Below are positions 1 to 11,524 of a stretch of 64,000 nt of DNA, one piece after another. The stretch's first letter is position 1; each line of letters opens with the position of its first letter. The notes beneath the pieces are model-generated. The model made no database searches and was not told where the DNA came from. It saw only the letters and a list, made by a program, of their open reading frames with translations. A program made the translations under genes and the position numbers. Origin of the DNA: Bradysia coprophila. Lineage: Eukaryota; Arthropoda; Insecta; Diptera; Sciaridae. The stretch is from positions 6,684,501 through 6,748,500 of the forward strand of contig NW_023503608.1 in NCBI RefSeq assembly GCF_014529535.1. Reading direction: 5' to 3'.

Positions 1-496
1 ATACGGTTTTACTAACAGAATCTCTGTTCGTCGTACTCTTTTTTATCTTTCTCCAACGGAAACAAGATTTTCAACAGATCTCTAATTCAGTAGATTTCAA
101 ATCTTTTACTTCATTTTTTGAACATGTTGCTTGCGGTGTAAGACCGCATTTGTAAGAGCTTGTCGTTTATTATTAATATGAATTCACTACCGATAACAGA
201 AGTTCGTAGCAGGTGTATCCATATTATACAATATAATCAGCTGTTTGCTGATCATTAAAATCGAATAGTTAAGCACCGCTTCTTAATCTTATCAAATCAT
301 TATCATAACAATTCATATCGGACAATATAGCGATAAACAATGCTGGTAATCTTTTAGAGCGCAAATTTAAGACATTTAAGACTACAATATTTGACCAGAC
401 CGAATAACACGTACGGTGATCTTGTTTTATATTAAATTCCTGTTAAAATAATATTTATATTGCGGTCACACTTAAGACATATATCGTTGCGCAATT
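1..496. other. 5' flank of the kinase-etherase gene
   Basis: No coding sequence is visible. Bases about 121-205 hold a diverged copy of a dispersed repeat also found near 4.35, 9.0 and 55.2 kb; the shared part centres on TTGTCGTTTATT followed by CGATAACAGAAG. No convincing TATA box or initiator was found close to the ATG at 497, so the promoter is not placed. Confidence 0.4.
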
Positions 497-2644
497 ATGT
501 CTTTGGCCATCGAATGTGGTGCAACATCATCCGATGTGATTCTTGTCACGGACGATAGTAGCATAAAGAAACATCTTCGTTTGGGAGCAGCCAATTACCA
601 GTTGATGGATCAAGCAAAATTAAAAGATTTTTTTGAAGAAATTCATGAAAATGTAGTTCCATTTCCGATTCACAGTATTGGTGTAGGACTGCCAGGAATC
701 CTGGACACTACGGATGTCACGGTATAGAAATTGTATAAAAAAATGTTCAAGAAATGATAAAATCGGAGAATAAATTTTAGTCAGTTGAAAAGGTGATTAG
801 GAAATTGTGGCCGGAGGTATCCAACGTGTGGGTTGGTAGTGATTTAGAGACAGCTTTAGCTTGTGTGAATGATGATGGATCTGCGGTGAAAGCAATTGTA
901 ATAGCAGGAACTGGTTCTTGCTGTTACGGAACAAATGGAAACGAAAATAAAAAAATCGGCGGATATGGACACCGAATAGGTTGACTCATCAATTCTTAAA
1001 AAAAATCAATGAATTTACCTTCCAATATTTTTTGTAAGGTGACAGAGGCTCTGCGTATGCAATATCCGAAAATGCTTTGAGACTAGCCCTTCGTCAGCAT
1101 GAATATAACGCACCATCGGTACAGACGAACAATTCAGAGGAGATATTTTCAAATTTACTTTCATCTTTTATGAAACGACTCGGAATGCATTCGTTGAAAC
1201 AACTGGTGCAATGGACCTTATCAGCGAAGAAGAATGAAATTGCCGATCTGGCTCCACTTGTTCTACATTCCTGGAAACAAAAGGATGAATTAGCTCAGAG
1301 CGTCGTCGAAGAAAGTATTGATAGTTTGTCTGACGATTTAATCTGCCTAGCTGGGAAATTGAATTCACAACAGCATAAACTCGATAGCATTTCAGTTGGA
1401 CTGACAGGGAGCCTGTTTTCTAAAGATACCGATTTTGCAAAAGCATTTCAGGATGGACTGCACTCCAAATTAACTGATCAGCAGCGAACGATTTCTGTTT
1501 CAGTAGAAATTCTCCAAAATACTGCTCTCGGATCGTTGAGAATGTTGGATTTGTTGAAATGGAAAGTCCTACCACTTTTTGACCCAAATTCCGATTCATC
1601 ACAAACGGTGTACGATTCTAAAAACTCTAATTTGCTGACAGAAATTCGATGTAAGAACGAGAAACAGTTGGCTGAGACTATTTTGCCGATTGCTCTAGGT
1701 CTTTCACTCACCGAAAAAAGAAACGAAAAGTCAATGAATTTGGATAAAATGGGTGTAGAAGAAGCCATCGATCTGATGGTTTCTGAAGATCGGAGCATTT
1801 TTGTTAAAATATCAGAGAGTAAAACGTGCATTGGGATTTTGGTCGATGAAGTTTGTAGGGCGTTTCAAAACGGGGGAAGATTATTTTATGTCGGCGCAGG
1901 AACTAGCGGCCGATTAGGTAATTGTTTTGATTATCCTGCGGGAAATGGGTCCTCAATTGCTTAACTGATAATTAGGAATATTGGATGCAAGTGAATGTCC
2001 GCCAACATTCCGATCGCCACATGAATGGGTACAGGGTATCATTGCTGGTGGATTTTTATCAATCGGTCAGGCGAAAGAAGGAGCCGAAGATTCAATACTC
2101 GACGGAATTAAAGCTATTGATGATAGAAATGTCAGTGACAAAGACGTAGTCGTTGGTAAGCTATCAACTAAACTTTTTGTATGATAGTTGGAAGCATTGT
2201 GTAATTTCAGGTATTGCTGCTTGCGGAACAACACCATTTGTATGGGGGTCGATTCACCGTGCGAAATCACTCAATGCCTTCACAGCGTTCCTTACATTCA
2301 ACACTGAGCTTCAGCTCAAAATTCAACCGGATCTATTTATTAGCATGGATCTCGGACCGGAGGTGCTTACGGGAAGTACTCGCCTGAAGTGTGGCACTGC
2401 TACTAAATGCATCTTAAATATGGTCTCAACTCTAGCAATGGTTAAATACGGCAAGTGCTTCGAAAATCTAATGGTGGACCTGAATGCGGCTAATGAAAAA
2501 TTGAAAAAACGATCTTTGCGCATCGTTCTTTTGTTGACAAGTCATCTAAGTAATGTCGATGAGAAAACGGCTCTGGAAGTGTTATTGAAGAATAAATACG
2601 ATATCCGAGGCACGGTCAGTGAATTGAGGACGAAATTGAGCTGA
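497..2644 (+). CDS. Bifunctional N-acetylmuramic acid kinase / MurNAc-6-phosphate etherase (BadF-MurQ fusion)
   Basis: Five exons join in frame: 497-721, 781-979, 1039-1917, 1976-2155, 2211-2644, all with GT-AG introns of 55-59 bp, giving 638 residues. The N-terminal half is a BadF/NAGK-type kinase: GTGS phosphate loop at 118-121, candidate catalytic Asp96 in GSDLETA, and GYGHRIGDRGS at 136-146. The C-terminal half, from TEKRN at about 366, is a MurQ/GCKR-type SIS domain with GAGTSGRLG, the [10 protein letters not shown] motif (Glu441) and GAEDS (Glu472), spaced like the two catalytic glutamates of E. coli MurQ. STRLKAGT-like and NLMVD motifs and a C-terminal UBA-like helical tail follow. By family, MurNAc plus ATP gives MurNAc-6-P, which is hydrolysed to GlcNAc-6-P and D-lactate, presumably in the cytosol. 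The phosphate-1 loop is divergent (ECGATSSD). A polyadenylation signal lies at 2696-2701. Introns argue against bacterial contamination. Substrate preference (MurNAc or GlcNAc) is inferred. Confidence 0.88.
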
Positions 2645-3757
2645 AAACCTGTGTTGATCTTCTTTAAATCTACATTTGATGTACATGTTGTGAAAAATAA
2701 ATTAGGACTTGGAGCGAGACCCTAATTTTTGGTGAATTCGAGTGTGTTACACGCTTGCTATTTCAATATTAACCCCCTCGGTGGCAAGCACCATAATTCG
2801 AGCTATCATATTTATCAGAACTCATCAATTCTCTCCCGTAATTTATATGACATGAATCTTTCAGTGAAATTATAAATCGTTGTCTATCGGTAGGGCTTTG
2901 ATAGAATTGGAAAAAGAGAACTGATGCCGTAATCTTGTGTTCTGTTATTGGTATACCGATATGTATGAAATAAAGGTTGAAGTAATAGATTTTGTATCGA
3001 ACGATAGCCTATACTTTACAGAAATGAGGTAACAGGCTTGTCGCTTCCAAAAAGTTAATAAAAAATAAATCATCTCATCATTATGGAAAAAAAAATAAAT
3101 ATTTCGTTCTTGGAATAAATATCGACCAATTTTATCACTCAGAAACGTTTACCAAAGTCTGCGAAAAAGTATGAACATCCAGATATGAATAGCGAGTCGA
3201 AGATCATGTATATAAGCCATACCTTGTATCATATTTGTGGCATTGACCTGACTTGCTAGACGAGGTAATATAGTCAGGATGCATATGAAATACAAATTAA
3301 AAAATCGCGAAATAAAATACATATCTCATGAAACAGTTATCGAATATTAATAAAATGTGTTTTATGAACGTAAAAATTAACTGAAAGACCGTCAGTTAAT
3401 TTTGAAATGTCGTGAATGTTAAAACGTTTCTAGTAGACGAAAATAAAGTTGTTCAAAAACGAACACAAATTAAACAAAAATTGATTAAATAATAGCCTCA
3501 AAGATTGAAAATCAAGCGTGGAATTATGTGTCGTCTCATTTTGCATTCTAACAGCAATTCCAATCACGCTATCAGTAGGCAAAAACTTGAAATATTTTAA
3601 TTTGACAAAATGGGCCGGCAATAATGATAATGAGTGTTAATATTAATATTTTCAATAGTCAGACACACTTGTATTACACATTGTCTACCACAAATCCATT
3701 ATAAATGACGAAAGAGTAAGTGTTGAAATGAGTATCATTTAGCTATTCTGCCCACAA

Positions 3758-3885
3758 TAGTTATTTACGTATCTGTTGTGGACTGTATATTTTAGGCAAT
3801 TTCGCGAGTTGTAGACCGAACGAAGTAAGGGCGACAAGCGAAAGTGCCTAAAATAAACCGTCCACAACAGATGCATATGCAACTT
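3758..3885. mobile_element. Foldback MITE, family with TATCTGTTGTGGAC ends, copy 1
   Basis: The left end (TACGTATCTGTTGTGGACTG, then TTTTAGGCAATTTCGCGAG) is the inverse of the right end (CGAAAGTGCCTAAAATAAAC, then GTCCACAACAGATGCATATG). A second copy with the same ends lies at 39004-39130, and a shorter palindrome sharing the GGCACTTTCGC core lies at 37888-37977. Similarity between copies 1 and 2 runs about 70 bp beyond the right end (CCCAAGGCATGA), so the mobile unit may be larger than the hairpin. Confidence 0.7.
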
Positions 3886-4339
3886 TTCAAGCTGAGGGCC
3901 TTACTTACGAGAAAAATTCCGTAATTTATGCCCAAGGCATGAAAATATATATGAAAGAACCCGACGATGTTTTGCGATCTAAACACATGCCCGATATAAC
4001 ATTGATATGTACACTGGTCTTTCTTATCAGACACGCTTTGCTAACGATTGTTTGTTAATCTAACGATTGTTTAATACATTAATTGTACAATAATTAGGTG
4101 GAAGATTTTAAATGGATAGTCAATTTTATTGTTGCTTAATTCACCAATCGTTTGATGAGACAATTTCGTCTCATACGATACTGATAAGGGACATACGGGT
4201 TTTCAAATCGCATTTTTACTTTGTCACAGACACAGTCGGCAAGCATATGAAAAGTTTTCCTATTCAAACTATTACCCCATTTGAACGAAGATTTTCAGAG
4301 ATTGATTTCAGAAATCTTTTACACCATTTGTTTTGAATT

Positions 4340-4437
4340 GAATTGTTTTTGCTATATAAGACCTCATTAGTCAGCGCTTGTCGTTTATTCTTGCTGTCGT
4401 TGTCGATAACAGAAGACAGCCGTCTGTAACAAGTTAA
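4340..4437 (+). repeat. Dispersed repeat copy (CGATAACAGAAG family)
   Basis: Resembles bases 121-205 in the same orientation and the reverse complement of 8967-9152 and 55189-55370. Shared landmarks are TATATAAGACC, GCGCTTGTCGTTTATT and TCGTTGTCGATAACAGAAG. Its position about 750 bp upstream of the SLC5 start could place it in that gene's promoter. Confidence 0.5.
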
Positions 4438-5185
4438 AGAACAATTTCAGTATTATTGGTTCGTTGGGTCCTCTTTACTATGGAATTTTTACAAACTACT
4501 CCAAAACAAACTATTAGAGTTTATTAAAACCGCCAGATCCATCCATTGAATTTAAATGTGAAAAACTGGTTTAATGAATCGATATATAGTCAGACGTGTT
4601 TCTGTTAACCGAAATTTTGTCAATCACTGATAATTTGACTGTATGTCGCTTATTTTGAACGGTTCTGTTGTTCCAAACAAATACCGAATTCATCAGTTCT
4701 AACTAACTACAACTGGCACCTGGCTGTGATTACCTAACTGATTAAGGTGAATACCGTAATTTGTAAAGGTTTTTTAAGATAAAAGTGATTAGTTTAGTAA
4801 ATCCCATGCTCTAATTTTCTGTGAACGATTGTTGCTGAATTAGTAAATATTTAAATAAATTTGTGAATAATATTTGAGTCAATTTTTGAGACATGTCGAA
4901 GCTAATCTAGGCCAAGATTACTTTGCACAAAGCCATGAAGTCGTTTTTTTTTCTTGTGGTTCTCGTTAGTAAATACAGTAATCAACATCATTCTCTCTAG
5001 TCAAAGATTAGATTGCCAATTAATTGTTTATATGTTGTGATAGTAGTGGACTTACTGAACCATCTGTGAACGTCAATTAGTCAACGTCTTATCAGTCGGT
5101 ACCATAAACCCAAGAACGATTCGTTACAAGCACCTTAATTATATGCCTGAATTCCAAAATATTATCAAATACCGAAGCGAACAGC

Positions 5186-8100
5186 ATGGAAACCGGAACC
5201 GTTGGAGTTTGGGATTACGTTATCTTTGGTGTTATTCTGCTGTGGTCTCTAGGTAAGTAAAAATTGTTATCTTGCCAATGGGAAATAGAAGTTTTGACGA
5301 GTTATTATTAATCGACGCCAGATCTTGTTCGAAGAAGAAAAAGTTTGCCCAGAAGATCCACCGTTTTTTTATAAATCTTTTTTTTTTCAAAAATTGAATT
5401 CACATGAAATGTAGACAGTGCAAATTCTAAATATTAAAACATATAGGGGAGGCAAGGAGTCAGTATTTGTATTTAACTTAGTTATTTAGTTGGACGTGGG
5501 TGGATGTTTCCAAATTATTGTAAAGAAATCTTTTGCTATGTAGGGATGAAAGCTCGGGTGGAAATATACCTCAGTGATATCCTAAACATCAGAAGTTATA
5601 GCTTCGATATGCTAATGCAAAGGAGACAACCGTTATTGCAGATTATACTGCGAGTTTTACTGTAATCAAAAACGACGAGAGTAAAACAAGTATACCGGTG
5701 AGGAACCAGCTTTAGAAGTTGGTGTTGAATAAAATAGAGCTTGTACCATCATTGGTACAGTGTGCCAAGATTCATATCAAAATTTTTAAGTCTTTTATAC
5801 TACTGTTTTTGCACACGTAAAACATCACAGTTTCGCACGCCGTAACAAATGGCAAATAAGAGAAATCACAGAAACGGAGTGGAAAATTTTGAATGCCAGA
5901 TGGAGATGGAGAATTCGCAGAGACGAAGTAGAAGGGCTAGCTTTTATAAGTAATTTTCTTTTTATTTTAATTGTCTCACCAGCAATCGGAGTTTATTATG
6001 GCTGTTTCGGTAGTAGACAAAAATCTACGAAAGAGTATTTAATGGCTAGCAGATCGATGCCCGCTTGGCCAGTAGCTGTTTCAATGGTAATATTTTACAC
6101 ATTCTGCTGTATGTATAAACAGTTTCCTAATGAATTGTTTTCTTTTTATCCATAAAAAAAACAGGTTTGTTCTGCCGGTAATAATAAAATTTAATTGAAA
6201 CACATGGTTGTTACGACTAATTTCATCGTCTCTTTTTTTACGAAATGCAGTCAGTGCCATAACGTTGCTAGCAAATCCAGTTGAAGTCTATTTATACGGA
6301 ACTGGATACTCCATGGTGATGTTAGCATTCATTCCATTCAATCTTAGCCTTGCATACCTGTACTATCCGGTTTATTTTAATTTAAATGTTAATTCAGCGT
6401 ATCAGGTCTGTTCAGAAAGCTGTAATCTATAACATCTTCTTCAGTTATAAATGGGTGAAATTATAATCTCTTTTCTTAACAGTTTATAGAAATTAGATTC
6501 AATCATTCGATACGATTGGTCGTATCAATTCTAGCTGTGATTCATGTGGTAAGATAGAAAAGGAATTTAATTAAAATTTGCTGTTCAGTTTAATTAATTA
6601 CGTTTTTTTTTTGTGTGTGTCAAGATTACCTCGATGGCCATCGCAATTTATGCACCTTCACTTGCGATAAAACAATGTAAGTTCTAAAAATATCCAGATG
6701 AAATGTTCGTTTTTTATCTGGACTGGGTGGGCATACACACCCACTAAGGCTAGCGAACAAAAAGCTTACAATACGAAAAACTCAAAGATCAAGTGCCCTA
6801 TAAGTCATCTTCTTAATAATTTCTTTCGGAACCTCTTCTTCAGCTTTGGGTTGATTTCTACTATTTATTCACTTTGCTTGGTATTACCAACGGTTGGTAA
6901 TGACATAGAATGGCTAAGATAGCTTGTGCTTGTGATTCAAAAAGTTCAAATAAAATACGAAATATTCTCGTCTTGGTTCCGTCTTGGTTCTTCGTATTTT
7001 CGAAACATGCTATGAAACAACGCACCACAAGCATGAGTGATCGCAGTGACAGCTGTCAAATAGCGTACTATTTTGAGTGTGTCCCATTTTTAGTGGCAAA
7101 TTTTGACACTGTAAAAATGTGACAAAATTTTAATTCATCCAGCTTCAGTACCCATCATGCTTGAAGTATGTTGGTTGAAGTGAAGACGCCAAAAATAAAT
7201 TTTTTAATTTTACAGTGACTGGAATAGACACTAAAGTTTCGACGGCTGTAATTTATTTCGTGTGCATTGCCTACTCGTCATTGGTAATATTTAAATATTC
7301 AACAGACTCCTAGCAATGATGTAGGGACTTGGAATAATAGCAGTACTTCATTGCTAGGAGTGTACCTAGCATAGCATATCATTCCACAACGTTTTCAATG
7401 TTATCTGTGTGATTTAAGGGAGGGCTTCGGGGAGTACTGTGGACAGACGTGCTTCAAACAACTGTTATGCTAGTGTCGCTAGCAGTTATAAGTATTAAGG
7501 GCGTTCTCGATGTAGGAGGTATCGACTTAGTTTGGGAGAGAGCGAAGAATGGAAACCGAATCGAATTTTTAAATTTTGATCCGGATCCAAGGTAAAGTTT
7601 CCTCACTTTACACGCCATTTTAGAGTAATTGTTATATCGTTTACTGATGTTTCTTATTTTTTAGAACGCGTCACACATTCTTTACTTGCTTAATAGCCGG
7701 CTACTTTTTTTGGCTACCGTCCTTTGCCGCCACTCAGTTGCAAGTTCAGAGAGTGTTGTCTATGCCCACAATATCCAGAGTCAGAAAGTGAGCCATTCAC
7801 AATTTAACTTTATATCAAATTAATTTCTTTTTCGTTAGAGCGCTGTTGATGAATTTCATAGGCCTGCTGATCATCGTCGGATTTTGCTTCTTCACTGGAG
7901 TTGTTGTCTATGCCATGTTCTATGACTGTGATCCAATTACTTCGCAGGTAGATAATAAACATTCAAAATTCTTCCAAATTAACGAATCTTAAATTAGCTC
8001 GTCGAAAAATCAGATCAAATTGTTCCATTGTTTGCTTCCCGTGTGTCGAATGGCATTCCCGGCATATTGGGTCTATTTATTTCTAGTTTAACTTGTGCAA

Positions 8101-8890
8101 GTATGACAAGTTTGTCGTCTGGCCTCAACGCATTGGCATCGATTACGACTTTTGACTATGTTCAAAAATTGTATCCGAACTTAAACGATTTCAAGGTAAA
8201 AATGTAACATTTTGTTGAGCCGTTCTTTATCGAAGCAGGCATACTAACTCTAACGATTTTCATTTTTCATAGCTTTCGCTCATCTCAAAAATAAACACAC
8301 TCGTCCTGGGAATGGTGTCGTATGCATTTGTGTTTGCTGTCGAGAATATGGGTAGTATTCTCCCCGCGACGTCATCGTTACTAGGAATTATGTTGGGTCC
8401 AACACTAGGCATATTTTCGCTGGGCATGATGTTCCCATGGGCAAATGCCAAAGGCTCACTCCTCGGAATGATTACTACGTTCATCCTTATGATCACGTTC
8501 ATTATCGGCAATTTATTAGCAGACGGACTGCCAGATCAAAGACTGACCTTGGACACTTCCGGATGTCCAGCACAAAATGTAACAATGATTCCAGTTATAT
8601 CATCTACAAGCTGGAAGGACGTTGAATATTCCGGTATTACGAAACTGTTGTCCGTTAGTTACATGTGGTTTTCAGCAATGGGATGCATTCTTTGCGTTTT
8701 CTTCGGATTGGTATTCAGTCTTGTTATCAATTATTTAGATAAAGGTCCACGTAAATTAGTGAATCCAAAATGTATATCGCCGCCAATCATGACACTACTA
8801 AATAAATGGTTTCCCAAACATATTCAACAATGGGTGGATTTGTCTGTACCGGAAGTTGAGAATAGAATTTTACATCAAGCACAAGAGTAG
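5186..8890 (+). CDS. SLC5-family sodium-coupled solute transporter (SMCT/SMVT-like)
   Basis: Twelve exons splice in frame to 581 residues: 5186-5252, 5983-6086, 6165-6177, 6251-6405, 6483-6548, 6625-6676, 7216-7283, 7419-7591, 7665-7787, 7839-7947, 7998-8195, 8273-8890. Length fits the sodium/solute symporter family, whose members have about 13 membrane helices and sit in the plasma membrane. Diagnostic stretches include the first helix (WDYVIFGVILLWSL), KSTKEYLMASRSMPAWPVAVSM, SAITLLANPVEVYLYGT, the LAIKQLTGIDT segment, GGLRGVLWTDVLQT, and SSLTCASMTSLSSGLNALASIT in exon 11. The 13-bp third exon is required to keep the frame between VAVSM and SAITLL. Closest in type are insect and vertebrate multivitamin or monocarboxylate carriers, but substrate cannot be read from sequence. 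A polyadenylation signal is at 8935-8940. The gene lies 2.5 kb downstream of the kinase-etherase, on the same strand. Confidence 0.9.
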
Positions 8891-9837
8891 TTGGAAATGC
8901 ATTTAAATATTGTAAAAAGAAGTGGTTCAGTACAAATAAATTCTGTTTTAACCTGTCAAATACTTCGTCTGTTATCGATAACGACGACAAAAATAATGAC
9001 AAGCTCTGGGTAATATGGTCCTTTATATGGTAAAAGGCATGTTAAAAAGCGAAGTACAAGATTTGAAATCAATTGATTAAAAATACTTACATCGATGGAA
9101 GTAATAGACCCGATAATAATCATTCATATGATTGCCGACTTATAACAGGTTAATTAAATCGTCCAGCAAAAGTACCGGCGTATCGTATCATGGATGGGTC
9201 TTATTTGTGGAAATTTTGGAATATTTTCATGGCTCGTAATTTGCATTTGCACAGTGCTAATAACCGTTTATCTGACCAATTTTAGGATGGAATCCTAATA
9301 TCTAACTCAAAGTTACGAACGAATTAGCTTCCGAACTTTTACTGACGTCGGTAAATGCATTCCATATCAAACACATTCGAAATAAAGCGAACTAATAAAA
9401 AGACAATTCTATTAATCACAAACCGTTCTTGATGTGTAAGTGCTCGCAATTGTTGGATATTACTACCAGAAAAAGAAAAACAATTGTTTTGGATGTTCGC
9501 TGTTATCAAAAGTATGGTAAAGTATGGTCAAAGACCAAAAGGTGTTATCTTACCAAAATGATAGAAAGATGCTTTACCATAGTCCCTTATGGGAAAACAT
9601 TTTTTCCCCAAAAATTTATTTAAATTAAAGAAGGGCAAGAAAACCTGGAAAAATGTTCTGCCGAATTTTCATTTAATTCTTTTACTCAAACCCATGAGGT
9701 AAAGTCGAGGGTAAAGTTCACGATGGCGAAATTTTACAACAAGTTTTTGAGTAAAATACCTTTGGCAATGGAACAAATGGAAAAACTGGCACTTTTTGGG
9801 TGTTTACTGACCTCGGCTACGCTTCGATCGGTAAATT
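8891..9837. other. Intergenic region after SLC5
   Basis: Contains the SLC5 3' UTR (to about 8960), the dispersed repeat at 8967-9152 and AT-rich sequence. Near 9480-9610 there are short runs of TGGTAAAGTATGGT and inverted ACCATAGTCCCTTATGG without a clear element boundary. No gene is seen. Confidence 0.4.
8967..9152 (-). repeat. Dispersed repeat copy (TCTGTTATCGATAACGACGA family)
   Basis: Strongly similar over about 185 bp to 55189-55370 in the same orientation. Both contain TCTGTTATCGATAACGACGA, GCTCTGGGTAATATGGTCC, GATGGAAGTAATAGACCCG and GATTGCCG, ending in TAACAGGTTA. The reverse complement also resembles 121-205 and 4340-4437. It contains the palindrome TTATCGATAA. No coding potential or clear TIR is seen, so the repeat class is unknown. 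Confidence 0.75.
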
Positions 9838-10340
9838 TTACATAAGAAGTTCCACAAAACTCCGACTCTATAAAACTGTAGTTCGACCCATCGTCATGTA
9901 TGGTTGTGAGACGTGGTCCATGACATCCAAACAAGAGCAGATGCTGAACTGCTTTGAAAGAAGAATTTTAAGATCGATATGTGGACCAGTACATGAAGAA
10001 GATGGTTGGAGAAGACGAACGAATATGGAATTGTCCGAAATTTTTGGGAAGAATTTCATCACAGCTGCAGTAAAATCAGCGAGGCTCCGATGGGTGGGGC
10101 ATGTGGCTAGGATGAATGATGATGACCGAACTGCCAAGAAAGCCATCGACAGGAAATTTGAAGAACGTAGACCGAGAGGGCGACCACGGAAGAGATGGAT
10201 AGACTATGTGGTCGAAGATACTAGATCATTGGGGGTCGCGGATTGGAGAAGTCTGGCCGAGGACAGGAACGATTGGAGGAAGTTAGTAGAGTCAGTCAAA
10301 ACCCGATTGGGTTGACAACGGCTGCCAAGTAAGTAAGTAT
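9838..10340 (+). mobile_element. 5'-truncated LINE fragment (ORF2 C-terminus, RTE-like)
   Basis: The frame ending at 10315 encodes the typical region after the reverse transcriptase domain of insect LINEs: TKLRLYKTVVRPIVMYGCET, then a Cys/Arg-rich segment (NCFERRILRSICGP), ARLRWVGHVARM, and RRPRGRPRKRWIDYV. The endonuclease and catalytic reverse transcriptase are absent, as expected for a 5'-truncated copy. The copy seems to end in a short AAGT tandem (about 10328-10340), a tail type known for RTE-clade elements. The reading frame is open to its stop, so the insertion may be recent. Confidence 0.85.
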
Positions 10341-10502
10341 TCTTTCCATGACATCAACGACTTTTGATAGTTGTCGAATCCATTGATTTCTCATTCTATC
10401 TCTGAGCGTAATTCCAAGCATACTTCGTTCCATGGCTCTTTGTGCCACTCTTAGTTTATTTTCGGAAGCTTTTGTTAACGTTTCCGCTCCATATGTGAGC
10501 AC
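10341..10502 (-). mobile_element. Second LINE fragment, opposite strand
   Basis: The reverse strand encodes LTYGAETLTKASENKLRV, AQRAMERSMLGITLRDR and MRNQWIRQLSKVVDVMERIL, a segment characteristic of another RTE/jockey-like family and different from the neighbouring plus-strand copy. It meets that copy tail to tail at the AAGT repeat. Only about 50 codons are recognisable and no catalytic motif is present. Confidence 0.75.
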
Positions 10503-10689
10503 AGGAAGAACATGTATGATTCATGTATGATAGCTGAAAAGCTCAAAAAACGTTAAGTAAGCGGATTGACACAAGGAGTCCGATCAAAAGAGGTAATCGA
10601 GTGACTAAAAATATCTTCTAGGACCACCATTTCGTTGTTAATGCGAAACGGTATTTGAAATAGAAAAACATTTTTTCTTAATGCATTCG

Positions 10690-11524
10690 CAATCGCAGTT
10701 TTTATTTAAAAAAAAAATTGTTTACTTAAATGAGTCATTAAACGTATTGTATAGTATACTAAATAAGATGATATCTTATGAAACGGATAAAATCGAATGA
10801 AAACAATATTTAAAAAAAAAAAATTCGGCGGAGACGTACAATTCTTAACAAATTAAAATTTGTTTACATTTGGCATAAGTTTTTTGTTTTTAATTAATTT
10901 TTTTTTGTGAATTTTTTTTCCTTTTTAAAGTTTCATTTTTTTACATTTTTTTGTACTCTCATCCTCAGTAAGAAAATTAGTAATTTGTTTTTTGTTTTGT
11001 TTTTGTTTAATATTTTCTTTCTTTTTTTGCAATTGTTAAATCGTCCAATAATATTCAAAGAAAAAAATCATATTTTTCATTTACGACATTCAATACAAAC
11101 TACCCACTAAAATTGCAATATTGTTTAGCGTTTGCTGGATTACATTAATGTAAAAGTTGGAAATTGATTTTATATACAAATTATATTTTTTGTAATTTCA
11201 ATTTGTTGATTTCTTTGTTTTGTTTTGGATATTTTACTTATAAATCTTTTAACAGCTCCTTAAAATGCCCGTTCGTTGAATTGATATTTTTTTCATAGAA
11301 AAGGGATTCAATCAATAATGGTGATGGTTGGTAAATATGGGGATCGTTTTTACGGTGTGTGTGTATGTGGTGTCAAATAGGCGAATAACTTTACATTATT
11401 GGAATGAAGAAATGATGTTCCAGATTTCAGAGAAGAAGTGACGAATTTCGTGTTTGTTTTTGATGTTGTTTTGTATTCTTACATTCTACGTAAATATGTC
11501 CTGGGTGTGTGGCATCAACAACTA
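10690..11524 (-). other. Probable 3' UTR of hnRNP K
   Basis: On the minus strand this follows the hnRNP K stop codon at 11525-11527. It is very A-rich on the sense strand. A canonical AATAAA on the minus strand occurs at 10701-10706, predicting a 3' UTR of roughly 0.8 kb. The open frames here are low-complexity artefacts. Confidence 0.45.

Larger units (their letters stand above)
2645..5185. other. Intergenic region between the kinase-etherase and SLC5 genes
   Basis: The first 60 bases are the 3' UTR ending at the AATAAA at 2696. The rest is AT-rich with no supportable gene. It holds a foldback element at 3758-3885 and a dispersed-repeat copy near 4340-4435. The SLC5 promoter and 5' UTR must lie in the last part, but no clear TATA or initiator pair is seen. 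Confidence 0.5.

Noticed and set aside
1478..1831. 117-codon minus-strand frame
   Set aside because: Shadow of kinase-etherase exon 3; no domain and no splice context.
497..2644. Bacterial contamination or recent unprocessed transfer
   Set aside because: Four GT-AG introns interrupt the coding sequence and are needed to keep the frame, and base composition matches the surroundings.
5889..6155. Extended SLC5 exon reading upstream from 5889
   Set aside because: The acceptor at 5982 joins exon 1 in frame and restores the family's first helix; the upstream reading is intronic.
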